NCBI GenBank assembly: GCA_948567375.1
Contig: OX419760.1
Span: 62,058,911 to 62,122,910 of the forward strand
DNA from: Lunularia cruciata
Taxonomy: Eukaryota; Streptophyta; Marchantiopsida; Lunulariales; Lunulariaceae
Length of the DNA: 64,000 nt
Direction of reading: 5' to 3'
Each line of letters starts with the position of its first letter. Position 1 is the stretch's first letter. The position numbers were made by a program, and so were the translations under genes. This document shows, in pieces, positions 10,830 to 20,845 of this stretch. A model generated the notes under the pieces. The model had not been told where the DNA came from. It searched no databases and worked only from the letters and a program-made list of their open reading frames with translations.

Positions 10830-12195
10830 CAATTGATACCATCATAATTGCCACCATGATGAGAGGAAGATACTTCAAATTAGGTCATTGTGACATGGTA
10901 TTAGGAATGATGTAGAACCGATCAGGTTTGTACTCAAGTTTGATGTCAAACAATTGTAGTTTTTCCTCCTATTGATGATGTTGACTCTTCATGTGTTCCA
11001 AGTGTAATGTCTACAATAAGGGTTCATGATCGGTTCACATTATCACCTATTTTCCCAAGAGATAATATCTCCATACTTTGGTGGCATATACCATTGCTAA
11101 TTTTTCTTGATCTTGGGCAAAGTAATTCCTTTCCGTGGTGTTTTATTGGTGAAACACAAGGGCAATAGGATGTAACTCATATGGAAATTCTTGTTATAAC
11201 ACAACTCTAATGGTAAGGTTAGAAGCATCAAATTCAACTACATAAGGTAGTTGAGGATCATATGGTTGAAGAATGGGTCTTGAAGACACCATATGTTTAG
11301 CTTTTGGAATGCTTCTCCATGCTTGGCAGTCCATTGAAAGCTTGAGTTCTTCCCAAAGAGGTTGGTCAATGGTATTGCCACATGCACATAATAGTGGATG
11401 AACTGGTGGTAAAAAATTGTCAATCCATTAAATGCTTGCACCTCTATGGCATCCTTTGGAGTAGGCCAATCAATAATGGCTTGATTTTCTCCTCTTCCAT
11501 CTTGATCCCTTTTGATGAGATCTTGTGACCCAAGAAGGTGACTTCCTTTTGCCAAAAGGCACTCTTTGACTTCTTGCAATAGAACCTCCATTGATATAGT
11601 TGCCTTAGGACTTCCCGCACATGATTTATGTGTTCTACTTCCATCTTGTTATAGATTAAAATATCATCCAAGAACACCACCATGTATCAATCTAGTAGTC
11701 CATCCAACACCCAATGTATCTGATCCATGAAGACTACTAGAGCATTAGTGATCCCAAAAGGTAGAAATCTCTATTCAAGATGCACATACCTGATGCAAAA
11801 GGTAGTCTTTTTCACATCCTCCCTATCAATGGAGATTTGCCAATAGCCACTACAAAGATCCAACTTGGAGAAGTATTGTGCTTCACTCAATTGATCAAGT
11901 AAGTCATCAATTTGAGGTAAGGAATATGCATTCTTCATTGTTTGTTTATTGAGCCCATGGTAATCAATACAAAAACAAAGTCTTCCATTGTTCTTTGAAA
12001 CAAATAGTACTGATGGTTCCCAAGGAGATGTGTTAAGTCATATGGAATCCTTCTCCAACAACTCTATAAGTGTTATTTGCAACTCCACCAACTCCTTTGG
12101 TGAGAGCCAATAGATTGGTCTACTCATTGGAGTACTCCTTGGCCTTAACTCAACCTTGAAGGGCTTACAATTGATCATAGGGTAATCCCTTTGGC
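10830..12195 (-). pseudogene. A2 reverse transcriptase/RNase H
   Basis: Minus strand. The peptide VVFLDDILIYNK (within 11444-11683) is the reverse transcriptase catalytic box. It is followed by WQKEVTFLGHKIS and AFNGLTIFYHQFIHYY, the standard palm-to-connection segment of gypsy elements. RNase H follows at 11030-11400. The N-terminal fingers are encoded at 11800-12195 and run up to the B1 insertion point. Stops and frameshifts make it inactive. Confidence 0.82.
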
Positions 12196-12751
12196 TGTTG
12201 TGCATATATACATTGCTACACAACGTACATCGCTGTCAACATCATACACTATAGAAGCACAACTCACTCATAAGTCATACATAGACTCTAAAGTGCCACA
12301 ATAATCAGATTGTTTACCACTCTCAACTCAACTCAGCTCAGATTAATACTTGATATGTCACTCTATAAACTGCCAACAACTGGGCACTGATTACAGTCAA
12401 GCCACACCCACTCAAGCATAGAGAATCCATGTGACGCTCACTGGCCTTTGTCCACCATAGCCAGGAACTCGAAGGCTCAACATCAGAGAAGTGAGCTCTT
12501 TGGAGTTGCACTTCAAAAGTATACCCCCTGGACTCGAGCTAGGTCTGAACCCTAATGGTCCCACTAATAGCACACTCAATGGTGCAAACAGTGCAAAGTG
12601 ATGGTGGGCCACACTGTGAAGTCAATACCCCAAACACAAAATCTGACCGTCGGAAAGTAGTCTTTGAGAAACTGCTAAAATAACTCTAACTTCTATCATT
12701 GGAACTCCAATGTTTGAGTAATCGAAATGCAACACTACAAATGACGTGACA
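12196..12751 (-). repeat. 3' LTR of B1
   Basis: Two parts: a core (12303-12751) that aligns with the 5' LTR at 20846-21296, and an outer module (12196-12302) containing CACAACATACATCG-type repeats and the AAGTGCCACAA end. The outer module is absent from the 5' LTR but present at the same side of the B LTR copies at 1049-1531, 30055-30596 and 54169-54655. TG…CA ends are visible (TGTCACGTCATTT… in minus sense, …GCACAACA). Confidence 0.72.
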
Positions 12752-12757
12752 GCTGTC

Positions 12758-12872
12758 ATGTGTATACATCGCAACACAACATACATCGCTACACAACATA
12801 CATCGTTATCAACATTATACACTATAGAAGCACAACTCACACATAAGTCATACATAGACTCTAAAGTGCCAC
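12758..12872 (-). repeat. Direct repeat of the B LTR outer module
   Basis: About 115 bp nearly identical to 12196-12302 and in the same orientation, lying just inside the 3' LTR. The same doubled arrangement occurs in B3 (54169-54261 and 54655-54765), so it predates the separation of the two copies. Confidence 0.75.
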
Positions 12873-13047
12873 AATTGCCCCCTAGCTGGCGGTTAGGTCC
12901 CTCTAACTCCAGATAGCCATCATCTCTAAGTATATGGTATACCCTATAATGAGCAAAGATCAGGAGGCCGGGTGCTATGGAGCCCCATCGTTAGTCGCTT
13001 GTTTGCAATCTATACTATATAAAGAATGAAGTAGCTATAGGTCAAAT
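12873..13047 (-). other. B1 3' untranslated spacer
   Basis: Sequence between the PHD finger and the 3' repeat, conserved in B3 at 54766-54938 (e.g. CTAGCTGGC / CTAGCTAGC and the shared ATGGTATACCCTATAATG-type stretch). No ORF seen. Confidence 0.5.
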
Positions 13048-13375
13048 ACATCTAGGACATAACCATTGTCCCTAAGGAACCACCGTGAGGAGAGGAGTCA
13101 TACATGCCATATGCCATCCTCTCGAATAGCTATCACACACTAACATAGTAGCAGCTCCACTAGAAGAGCCACATAACATACACCTCAAGCCTACACGTAC
13201 AAGTGCCAAGCTTGGGTCCATAGTACCATCAATGTTTGGGAGGTGGCATGGCACACAATTGCACACATGATCTTTCCAAACAACACCATCACGTCCTTCC
13301 AACACAAGGACTCCAGATGGCAAAACCTCACGCACTCTCAAGATAGTGCGGCTTGTCAAAACATCAAGTGTCATT
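13048..13375 (-). pseudogene. B1 integrase C-terminal domain plus PHD finger
   Basis: The minus-strand ORF 13072-13374 begins LRVREVLPSGVLVLEGRDG and CVPCHLPNIDG, taken as the tail of the integrase. It then shows C-M-L-C, eleven residues, V-C-D-S-Y, R-G-W-H-M-A-C, TPLLTVVP, stop, G-Q-W-L-C-P-R-C (13182 down to 13048). This is the C4-H-C3 spacing of a PHD finger, including the W two residues before the penultimate Cys and the hydrophobic TPLL…VP loop. The fourth Cys is Tyr here but Cys in B3, and the stop here is Gln in B3. PHD fingers read histone H3 tails, commonly at Lys4. In this element it sits where chromoviruses have a chromodomain. Confidence 0.78.
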
Positions 13376-13589
13376 GGTGCTGTCTACTGTAGATATACAT
13401 AGTTGCTTGGATGAAATCGACCGATCGAGGGTCTATAACCTCCTCAAATGCTAGCATAGCATAAAGTATCTTTATGCTAAGCAATTGCCAAGTTTTCAAA
13501 GGCCATTGGCATCACTCTCCGAAAGATCTCTGCCCGCTAAGAACATGCATTCATCCATACATTGGGGTCATCCAAGTCCAAAACTATAG

Positions 13590-14375
13590 TAGCATCTCAA
13601 CAAATGGCTGCAAGTAAATTTGGATCTTGTCCATAGAGTAGAAAGTATGGAGAGAAGGATGCTAAGGAGGCTTGCCGGCTGAATCGATAGCCCATGGCCA
13701 ACCAAGGTAACTGGAGATCCCAATCTCCCAAGTAGCCTCTCTGCAAACCATACTTTTGCAATCCTCTCTTCACCATCTGAACCACTCTCTTTGCTAAGCC
13801 ATCTACCTCAAGGTGATCTTGAGATGTAGTACAATGATCAATCAAAGCCTTGTCACATAAGACCTGAAACTCTCCCAAGAACTCTGTACCTTGATCAGTC
13901 AAAACCTTAGTTGGTGCACCAAAATGACTAAGAACTCGATCTAGGAATGAGTAAGTTGTCCCTTCACTAGACTTGTCAGGAAGTGCCACCAACTCAATCC
14001 ACTTGGAGAAGTGCTCCACCATCACCAAAACATACCAATGATGTCTCACAGTCAGTGGTAAAAGTCCAGCAAAGTCCAAACTCCAACAATAACCCGATCC
14101 TATGATAGGTAATGGGTGTAACTATGGCATAGAAGCATTGAATGATGCTCTAACTCGGTCACAAACCACACATTTGGCAACAAACTGCTATACCTTGGTC
14201 TACATACCGTGCCAACAATAATGACTCTAGAGTAAATACTCTATATGTATGTTTTACTCCAAAATGTCCTAGCTCCTCATGAGCATGATGGACCAACTGT
14301 GGTCTCTGTGCTGGAAGTGGTACTACTCGCACTCTACCATCCTCCCATACACACAAAAGGTGTTTGCTCTCCAAT
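13590..14375 (-). pseudogene. B1 integrase (zinc N-domain and catalytic core)
   Basis: The zinc-binding part lies in 14159-14374 (HHAHEELGHFG, then C-C-Q-M-C). The core lies in 13597-14079: first Asp in MDFAGLLPL, second in VLTDQGTEF, and the third catalytic position in DGLAKRVVQ, where Lys replaces the Glu seen at the same place in B3. The YxLLYGQDPNL block closes the core. An intact-looking 160-codon frame in a decayed element suggests this segment is relatively well preserved, but the Glu loss would abolish strand transfer. Confidence 0.85.
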
Positions 14376-15700
14376 CTTAACCATCTGGCTTGATTAAGAA
14401 CACGGTCTCTCTCCTTGGCCCCAATTGTGCCACTTATAACACCAGTGTGAAGATATCCATCACTAAGACATCATCATGAATGTCTCGCTGAACTGTACCA
14501 ATATCTTCCCTCTTTGGATCTGTGACCTCAATAACTCCTCCTATATGCGCTAAGAGAGATACCACCAAAGCCTCTAAAAATATACATAGAAAGGCCGATG
14601 CATGCCAACTTGGCAGCATCTCCTCATCTATCTCACCATGCCGACATGCTCCGGTCTAATCTTGCAAGCTGGGACATGGGTTTCTACTCAATACATCTGC
14701 ATCATGGTTCACCACTCCAGGTCTGTGAACAACCGTGAAATCATACTCTTGTAAAATCAGAGCCTATTGTGCAAGCTTCCCTAAAAGCTTGTTGGACTTC
14801 ATCAACCACTTTAGTGGCTGATGATCAATGATGAGAGTGAAGGGGTTACCAAATAAGTAACATTGAAAATGTGCTACTGCCCAAACTGTTGCCAAGCACT
14901 CTCCCTCATATGAACTATATTTCACCTCCGCTGAATTTTTGGAGCAATTAGCAAAGGCCACCACAAACTCCTTCCCCTCATCATCATGTTGGGTGAGCAC
15001 CGCTCCAAAGCCCAACATTTTCCAATCAGTATGAATCTGAAATGGCCGTCCTCAAATCGGTCTCCTTAAAATAGGAGCAGATGTCAACCTCTCCTTGAGC
15101 TCTATAAAAGCTCTCTCCTGCTCATCTCCCCAACACCACTCATGTGTAAGCTTGGTCAGCTTTATCAAGGCCTTGGCAATGGCACTAAATCCTCAAACAT
15201 AGCGGTGATAGAAGTTTGCCAACCCAAGGAATGCTCACACTCTGCTCACATCCATTGGCCAAGGAATAAGTGCAATAACCTCCACCTTGGTCTGCTAGCA
15301 AAATCCAATCCAGCTAGGGTCCTATCCATGACCCTTTGGAACTCAGCAAGAGTGTTCTTCAACCCAAATGGTAAGAACCTCCACTGATATAACACATCCT
15401 TGCCGTGAGAATCAATAGCCCAAAATGTTGTCTTGGACTTATCCTCTTCCCTGATTGGCAACTGATGATATCCCGCTCAAAGATCCAAAGTACTAAAGAC
15501 CTTTACATGCCCAGTTGCATCAAAAATCTCCTCCGGTGTAGGCATGGCATACCAATCAGCCCTGGTCTATTGGTTGATAGGACGGTAATCTCTACACATC
15601 CGCCTATCTGTGTAGTTGCCATGCATATCCTTCTTGGCTGGCATCACTATTGTTGATGCATACTCTCTATGTGAAATTCCACCAAACCAGCCTCAAAAAG
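14376..15700 (-). pseudogene. B1 reverse transcriptase and RNase H
   Basis: Minus strand. Reverse transcriptase fingers/palm: VFSTLDL-stop-AGYHQLPIREED, then WRFLPFGLKNTLAEFQRVMDR (15246-15461 and upstream). Directly after LDFA the frame jumps to KVEVIALIPWP, so the YxDD active-site segment (roughly 200 bp) has been deleted. The connection FLGLANFYHRYV is at about 15180-15245. RNase H at 14764-15018 has GFGAVLTQHDDEG, YSSYEGECLA and IIDHQPLKWL. The A-L-T-Q and D-H-Q-P-L-K-W signatures are typical of Ty3/gypsy. A spacer (14376-14760) leads to the integrase. Confidence 0.85.
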
Positions 15701-16299
15701 GTCACTACCCCGGCTCTAAATCAATGTCCTCTCCATCTCACTATATTGATAAGGACGTCAAAAAACTGGTGTATTGCTAGTCAGCTCAATCCGTATACCA
15801 TGTCCTTTTAGAGCACCCAAATCCTTCATACTGAAGGCAAAACAACTCGTGTGGCTCCTCAAGAACCTCCAAACCCTTAGTCTTTCCTCTCCAGTAAGCT
15901 TGGATCCAAGATTTGGCTCACAAGTATCCTCTATAACTATAGTAGGAGTGGAAGACGTACTGATTGGCTACTACACTGGGCCCTTGGGAGGAATAGTGTC
16001 ATGCTCTCGACCACTAGAGGTCCCAACCTCTGTGTGAAAAACTCCCTCCACTCTGGCTGCAAGCTCCACACGTCCTCTAGTTGCATCCTAAGTGGACCAA
16101 GGGTGTAATCCAAGTAGCCCACACTCACCTGGATGGACTCCAAGTAGACCACTCTCCCTAGTAGCTATTGGATGTGTCCCAAGAATACCATGTCCACTCG
16201 GTCCATCGTCCCCAATATGTGCCTGAATCGTCTCGATAGGCACATGGCTCACAAGTGTTCGAGTGGTGATGCCTATCAAGCGCATCCTACGGCTCTACC
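15701..16299 (-). other. B1 segment between methyltransferase and reverse transcriptase
   Basis: About 600 bp in the position where a protease would be expected. Frames give LSHVPIETIQ (16088-16285) with repeated G-x-HP units, and near the reverse transcriptase LKGHGIRIELTSNTPVF, the usual entry into the fingers domain. I see no D-[ST]-G protease motif. It runs without LTR or break from the methyltransferase into reverse transcriptase, which ties the two together. Confidence 0.5.
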
Positions 16300-17219
16300 A
16301 AGCCAAGGCTCACAATCCAGGTCAAACAATTTAGGTCCATGCCTGACCTAACACCTAACGCATGGATGCCTCTAACACCACTGGAACAGTGGTAATACCA
16401 GTGCAAAAATCCATTGCCCACTCTCTCTCATCAACGTTGGGCTCCACCAACTGATGTAACTGTGAGTCCCAAACAAGTCCAGATCCTCCCTCTTGAAAAG
16501 CATGAGAGCTTGGGAAACTCATGAGTGTGGGAAATGTGGCTCTAGGCTGTCCAACTAGGTTCACCACTGCCATAGGTGACCTATCAGCCACTACCACTGT
16601 CTGAGACTGACGTCCAACATCCAAGATGTCATCAACAAGGATGTGGTCAAGTCGCTAAATCCCATCATAAGCGCATTGTAGAACCTCTTTGGGTAAGATG
16701 TTTGTCCTCCAAAGACAAAGATGATGAGCCCGTGATCCCACTCTGACTGCATCTAACAATACAACAGGTCCCATCTAAGAATGGACCTGATGTGTACTTG
16801 CCACCACTCTGGTGTGAGAATCACCCATCAAAGGAATGTTCTCCAAAAGGTAAGCTGGAGAAACGGACTGATGAACGTGGAGATGTCATAATATCCATAA
16901 CACTCCCAAAACACACCTAAACAAGGATCCTGAAGACCCAAACTGCGGCCCGCATGTGTATGTCCCTAACATGACCATCCAGAAATCACCAAGTGAATAG
17001 GCCCATGTCTCTCTAGGTCATGCGCCCCCAGTAAGGAAATATCTACTCATAGGATCTTCTGGTAACCTCTGACTGTTGACATCAATAATAACTCCGGATA
17101 CCAATAGGCCAAGTGTGTCACATGATGTAGAGAGACTCGCCTAGCAGTCTCATCTCTCTTTACATACAAGTACCTCTGTACTCGGATACCCGCCTGTAAC
17201 ACTGTAGCTAGTCTGGTGC
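16300..17219 (-). pseudogene. B1 cytosine-C5 DNA methyltransferase domain
   Basis: Minus strand, about 306 codons over three frames. In order: STRLATVLQAGI (tail of motif I; the rest is cut off by C2), RYLYVKRDETARR (motif II), GPIHLVISGWSC-stop (motif IV at 16966-16980; Pro-Cys-Gln reads Ser-Cys-stop here but keeps Pro-Cys in B2), LLENIPLMGD (motif VI, Glu-Asn at 16838-16843), VLLDAVRVGSRAHHLCLW (motif VIII region, 16698-16790), EREWAMDFCTG (motif IX region) and VLGQAM/DLNCLTWI (motif X, split by a 1-base shift, 16303-16372). Order and spacing fit the catalytic domain of DNMT enzymes, which transfer methyl from S-adenosylmethionine to cytosine. It is contiguous with reverse transcriptase downstream. 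Inactive in this copy. Confidence 0.75.
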
Positions 17220-17601
17220 TGTGAGCCGGCCTGTCTCTCACTCAGGATGAACTTTGATAGCTATTATGGTAGCGCACCATGGACTAAGAAGGCAAGGAAC
17301 TCCAACTCCATCATACTCCTCCAAGGCTAACACTCCAAGACTCAAGACATTGCTCACTAGAGAACTCAATGAGAGAGAGATAGTTGCAAATGAAAGGATG
17401 ATGAGTACCTCCTCACCCCTTGTTTATATACTTATGAAATAGTTACGTACCAAAGTTACTAATTACTACAATAACTCAAGTTACTAAACTAGAAGTCAAG
17501 TCAAAAAGTAGAAAGGAATATCCATTCACATGGGCATATTCCCCTTAGCATGTGGTCTTATCTTGACCCAACCACTAAGTCAAGGATTCCTTCACATAGG
17601 G
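17220..17601 (-). repeat. Partial 3' LTR of C2
   Basis: Aligned with the last 390 bp of the C3 LTR (about 24366-24756); the first 300 bp are missing. In minus sense the LTR ends GGCCGGCTCACA at 17220, matching the C3 LTR end at 24756. Upstream it joins integrase coding sequence at about 17601, so an internal deletion removed the integrase C-terminus and the LTR start. Confidence 0.82.
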
Positions 17602-17921
17602 TAATTAGTAACTACCACAATGTACCAATTGTTCCTTGGGGTTCTATTGAGAGGACCTACAAAATCAATTCCCCACTTCTCAAAAGGTCCTAGCAATGAA
17701 ATTGATCTAAGTGGTGGAGCGGATGTAGACTTTCTAGCAAAAGCTTGAAAAACATGACAAGTTTTGCAATAATCAAGACAATCCTTGAAAATCCCTCTCC
17801 AATAGTAACTTGCATCTAGAATCTTGAAAGCAGTCACCTTTCCTGCAAAGTGTCCTCCACATACTAAACCTTCATGAAACTCCTTTATGAGTAAGATAGA
17901 CTCTTCCTTACCCATTGCTCT
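17592..17921 (-). pseudogene. C2 integrase N-terminal half
   Basis: Residues GGHFAGKVTAFKIL … DYCKTCHVFQ form the zinc-binding H-H-C-C domain. FEKWGIDFVGPL carries the first catalytic Asp, and NNWYIVVVTNY follows before the frame breaks off into LTR sequence. The DFVGP context is typical of Athila/Tat-type integrases. Truncated before the second Asp and the Glu. Confidence 0.85.
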
Positions 17922-19072
17922 TCAAAGTAGACCATCTGCTCCTTGGTGAAAAATAATATCCTCCACCATTGTGTAAGGTTTAGATCTTGCTGCAAGGGCC
18001 TTCCTCTCCCTAGCATGCATCCCTTTTGGATAGTTACCTCTTGTCACAAAATCCAAAATCTCCTTGTATTCCTTTGGAACCTCTTGAGTGACTGAGATTG
18101 TCATGAGCTCCTCATCTGAGAAGGAATCATCCATTGGCTCATCTCCATCATGATCATAGGCTCTAGATAACAAATCAGCATTTGCATGTTTCTTTCTTGG
18201 CCTATCTTCAATGGTGTAGTCATACTCAGACAAGAGTATCATCCACCTTGCTAGTCTCCTTTCAACATTAGGCTTGTTGAAGATGTACTTCAAAGCCTTG
18301 TGATCCGTGACAATGGTGGCTTTCCCTCCAATCAAGTAGTGTCTAAACTTCTTGAGACCAAAGATCAATACCAACCCTTCTCTCTCAATGACAGAGTAGT
18401 TCTTCTCTGCCAAAACCATCTGCCTACTAGCATAAGCTATTAGATGATCATGCTTATCTTGGTCTAATTGACTAAGAGTGCATCCTATAGCTACATTATA
18501 AGCATCAGTGTAGAGGATGAAAGGCTTACCCCAATCAGGTTTAGCAAGAATTGGAGCTACAACAAGGGATTGCTTGAGCTCCTCAAAAGCTTTGAGAGCC
18601 TCCTTGTCCTCCAAAATCACCATGTAATCTACACCCTTCTTCATGTAGATATTCAATGCAAAAGCCTTGTTGGAAAATGAGAAGATGAACCTCCTATGGT
18701 ATCCAACCATCCCCAAGAATTGGCGTAACTTTGTCAAGCTTGAAGGGAATGGAAGGTCTGAGATTTTCCTCACCTTCTCAAGATCAATTGCTATTCCATC
18801 CTTGGAGATGATGTGCCCCAAAAGTAGACCTTCTTCACATCCAAAAATGCACTTCTCTTGGTTGAGTGATGCATTTGCCTCATCCAAGCATTGCAAGACC
18901 TTGATTAGGTGCTCAAAGTGCTCCTCCTTGCTCCCATAGACACAAAAGTCATCAATGAAGTCTCTCACAAATTTCCCAATGAAAGGTTCAAATACCTTGT
19001 TCATGAACCGTTGGAATGTGGCTGGAGCATTGCAAAGCCCAAAAGGCATGACCTTGAAAGCGTAAGTTCCTC
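17922..19072 (-). pseudogene. C2 reverse transcriptase/RNase H, 375-codon open frame
   Basis: Open from 19049 to 17922 without a stop, the longest intact retroelement frame in the window. The start is truncated: the Met at 19049 is the internal MPFGLCNAPATFQRFM motif. Catalytic box FIDDFCVYG follows, then GHIISKDGI, LRQFLGMVGYHRRF, RNase H with LYTDAYNVAIG (catalytic Asp kept), YSVIEREGL, VTDHKAL and the tether ending HQGADGLL. Residues 1-200 are reverse transcriptase palm/thumb, about 215-330 RNase H. It would not act without its N-terminus. Confidence 0.9.
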
Positions 19073-19511
19073 AATATTGTCTTCATAACTCAATCTCCTC
19101 CAAATGAGCTCTCTTGAACTCATGGTAGGCATCCATCGGCGGACCCTCTAGATGCTAAACCAACCTCTTCTATGCCATGAAAGGTGTGAACAAAGTTGGG
19201 TTCCGCATCTACTACAGATCACACCAACTATCAAACTCCTAGATGAAGTCATCCAACTCAATGGTACCCATTATACCAGAGTAATGCCTAGGGCTTTTGG
19301 AGGCCCCATAAATATCATCCATGTCCCACAACAATGGGGCAAACACACCAAGTGCACTCTCAACTAAATCAGCTCCAGTGTCAAACTCCAACTCAGATTC
19401 AATCTCCTCCCTCATTGGGACCTAAGATACAGGCTGATACTGAGCACCACTCCAAGTAAACCTACTACGTATTGTAGGGCTAACTCCTCTAGAATCTCCA
19501 AAGAACTCCAT
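19073..19511 (-). pseudogene. B1 gag-like ORF
   Basis: The ATG at 19511 (minus) opens MEFFGDSRG, followed by SRFTWSGAQYQPVS, PLLWDMDDIYGASK and, with stops between, PPMDAYHEFKRAHLEEIEL before C2 starts. The same N-terminus occurs in B2 at 4939 on the opposite strand. Position after LTR and leader and before the pol domains suggests Gag, but no zinc knuckle or capsid motif is visible in the surviving part. The end of the window (63860-64000) has a related FKHAHLEEIDL stretch. Confidence 0.55.
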
Positions 19512-20845
19512 TGTGACAAAGTAACCGCAACAACAAACCAAAACCACCAATTGCAACTACAAGTCGCAACCGCAAGTACCCCACCAAGTGCCAACACCAC
19601 CAAGTGCCAATACCAACTAAGCACCACCCACTAATGTAACTCTAACCGAGATAACTACACTAGGTAAAAGGGCAACATGTAACCTGCCATCATAACACGC
19701 ACTCTCATGGTCTGTAGGTCATCACTTCTTGCCTCACCAGAGAGAAACAAAGGTAGTTTGACTAGTCATCACTCTAGCCTCACTACCGAGAGCACACTAG
19801 AGCACCAACGCTCAAAACTTAGAGCATCTCACACAAACGTGGTGCACAAACAAGAAGTAGAGAATGGAGGGGGTCCAAACACAAGAAATCTAAACAAAAA
19901 CCTTCCATCTCATAACACAACATGGGACTGACTCTGCCACCATTTGGCATTTGACATAAGAGAAGTTTGTATCTAAGTCCTAAGCTACTAGGATCACCAA
20001 GAATGGGATCAAACTGCCTCTCCTAGCCAAAGCTACATGTGTATAGATAACAATGGCACAGTCACTAGGACAACAAGTGAGGGTGGACTAGTTGGCTAGG
20101 GCACCAGTCTAGGAACAAGAGATCTAGGGATCAAACCCTGTTGCACACAATCTAGCAAGAAAGGCAGATTTTGCCAACCAATGACCAAGATATACTCTGA
20201 ACTAGTTAGCCTCATGCCAGCAAGCTGGCTTGTTGGCTCTTCTAGGCCTTCGTAGCCTCTCATAGCCCACAGCCCTATGCCTTGATGCCTCTAAATGCCA
20301 AATGAGACCTTTCTTCTTGCCACTTTGAACCTCTTCCAAAATTAGTGAAAACTTCTCGAAACTTGCAAAAGCCCTCCAAACTAGCAAAACTCCTCCAAAT
20401 CTGGCCAAACAGCGAAACTCATCCAAATCTTACGTAAAGTCTGACATAAACCCTAAAGTTGGATGTCCGCCAAATCTCCTGCTAACTATCCACTTGGGCC
20501 AAATTGACAACACGGGTTTCTCCAAATCACAAATTCATGATAATAGCTTCCCAACTCCACCTTCAATTTGACTTTCTGAGCCCAATTTATAGCAAATTGG
20601 TCTTGCCTTCATCTCTTGAGCTCAAAATCACAATTGTTGCTTGAAATTTACTCCTTTGCTCAAAAATTGGCCAAGGTTTCCATACACCATCTGCCTTATT
20701 GCCAAATCTGCATCAATTGAATGAGCTTTTGTACACTTGGGAAAATTTGAACTTGAATCAAGCTACCAACGATCCACCGAGCTTGTAGATACCACCAACA
20801 CTCAAAGTTCCTATATCCAATTTCCCCTTGACTTCACTTCTCTGA
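19512..20845 (-). other. B1 leader between 5' LTR and gag
   Basis: 1.3 kb with no long recognisable frame. A primer-site remnant (ATCAGAG in minus sense, the core of the initiator-Met-tRNA site) sits at 20838-20848, at the LTR edge. A 74-codon frame at 20202-20426 has no match I recognise. Confidence 0.5.

Larger units (their letters stand above)
8934..12195 (-). mobile_element. Family A chromovirus copy A2, 3' half
   Basis: Minus strand: 3' LTR (8934-9347), polypurine tract, chromodomain, integrase, RNase H and reverse transcriptase. Interrupted at 12195 by B1; the 5' part (protease, gag) resumes at 21297 with the reading continuous (…TTTGG / CAGATCAT…). This is the best-preserved A copy for the chromodomain and the FLDD reverse transcriptase box. 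The 3' LTR edge at 8934 lies inside B2 methyltransferase sequence. Confidence 0.88.
17220..19072 (-). mobile_element. Family C copy C2 fragment (pol plus partial 3' LTR)
   Basis: Minus strand: reverse transcriptase/RNase H (17922-19072), the start of integrase (17592-17921), then directly the second half of the LTR (17220-17601). 5' LTR, ORF0, gag, protease and the reverse transcriptase N-terminus are missing. It lies in the same orientation as B1, between the B1 gag and methyltransferase parts. Best-preserved family C pol in the window. Confidence 0.85.

Noticed and set aside
13048-13182. Reading the Cys-rich motif as a gag zinc knuckle
   Set aside because: Spacing is C4-H-C3 of about 45 residues with PHD hallmarks, and it follows the integrase; CCHC knuckles are 14 residues.
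16300-17219. Treating the methyltransferase as a chance host-gene fragment next to B1
   Set aside because: It is contiguous with B1 reverse transcriptase on the same strand, lies between B1's LTRs, and recurs after a B gag in B2. A remaining doubt: in both copies a C element separates gag from the domain.
18468-18939. Plus-strand frames of 70 and 90 codons
   Set aside because: Antisense shadows of the C2 reverse transcriptase; the same shadows occur at 29002-29473 opposite C3.
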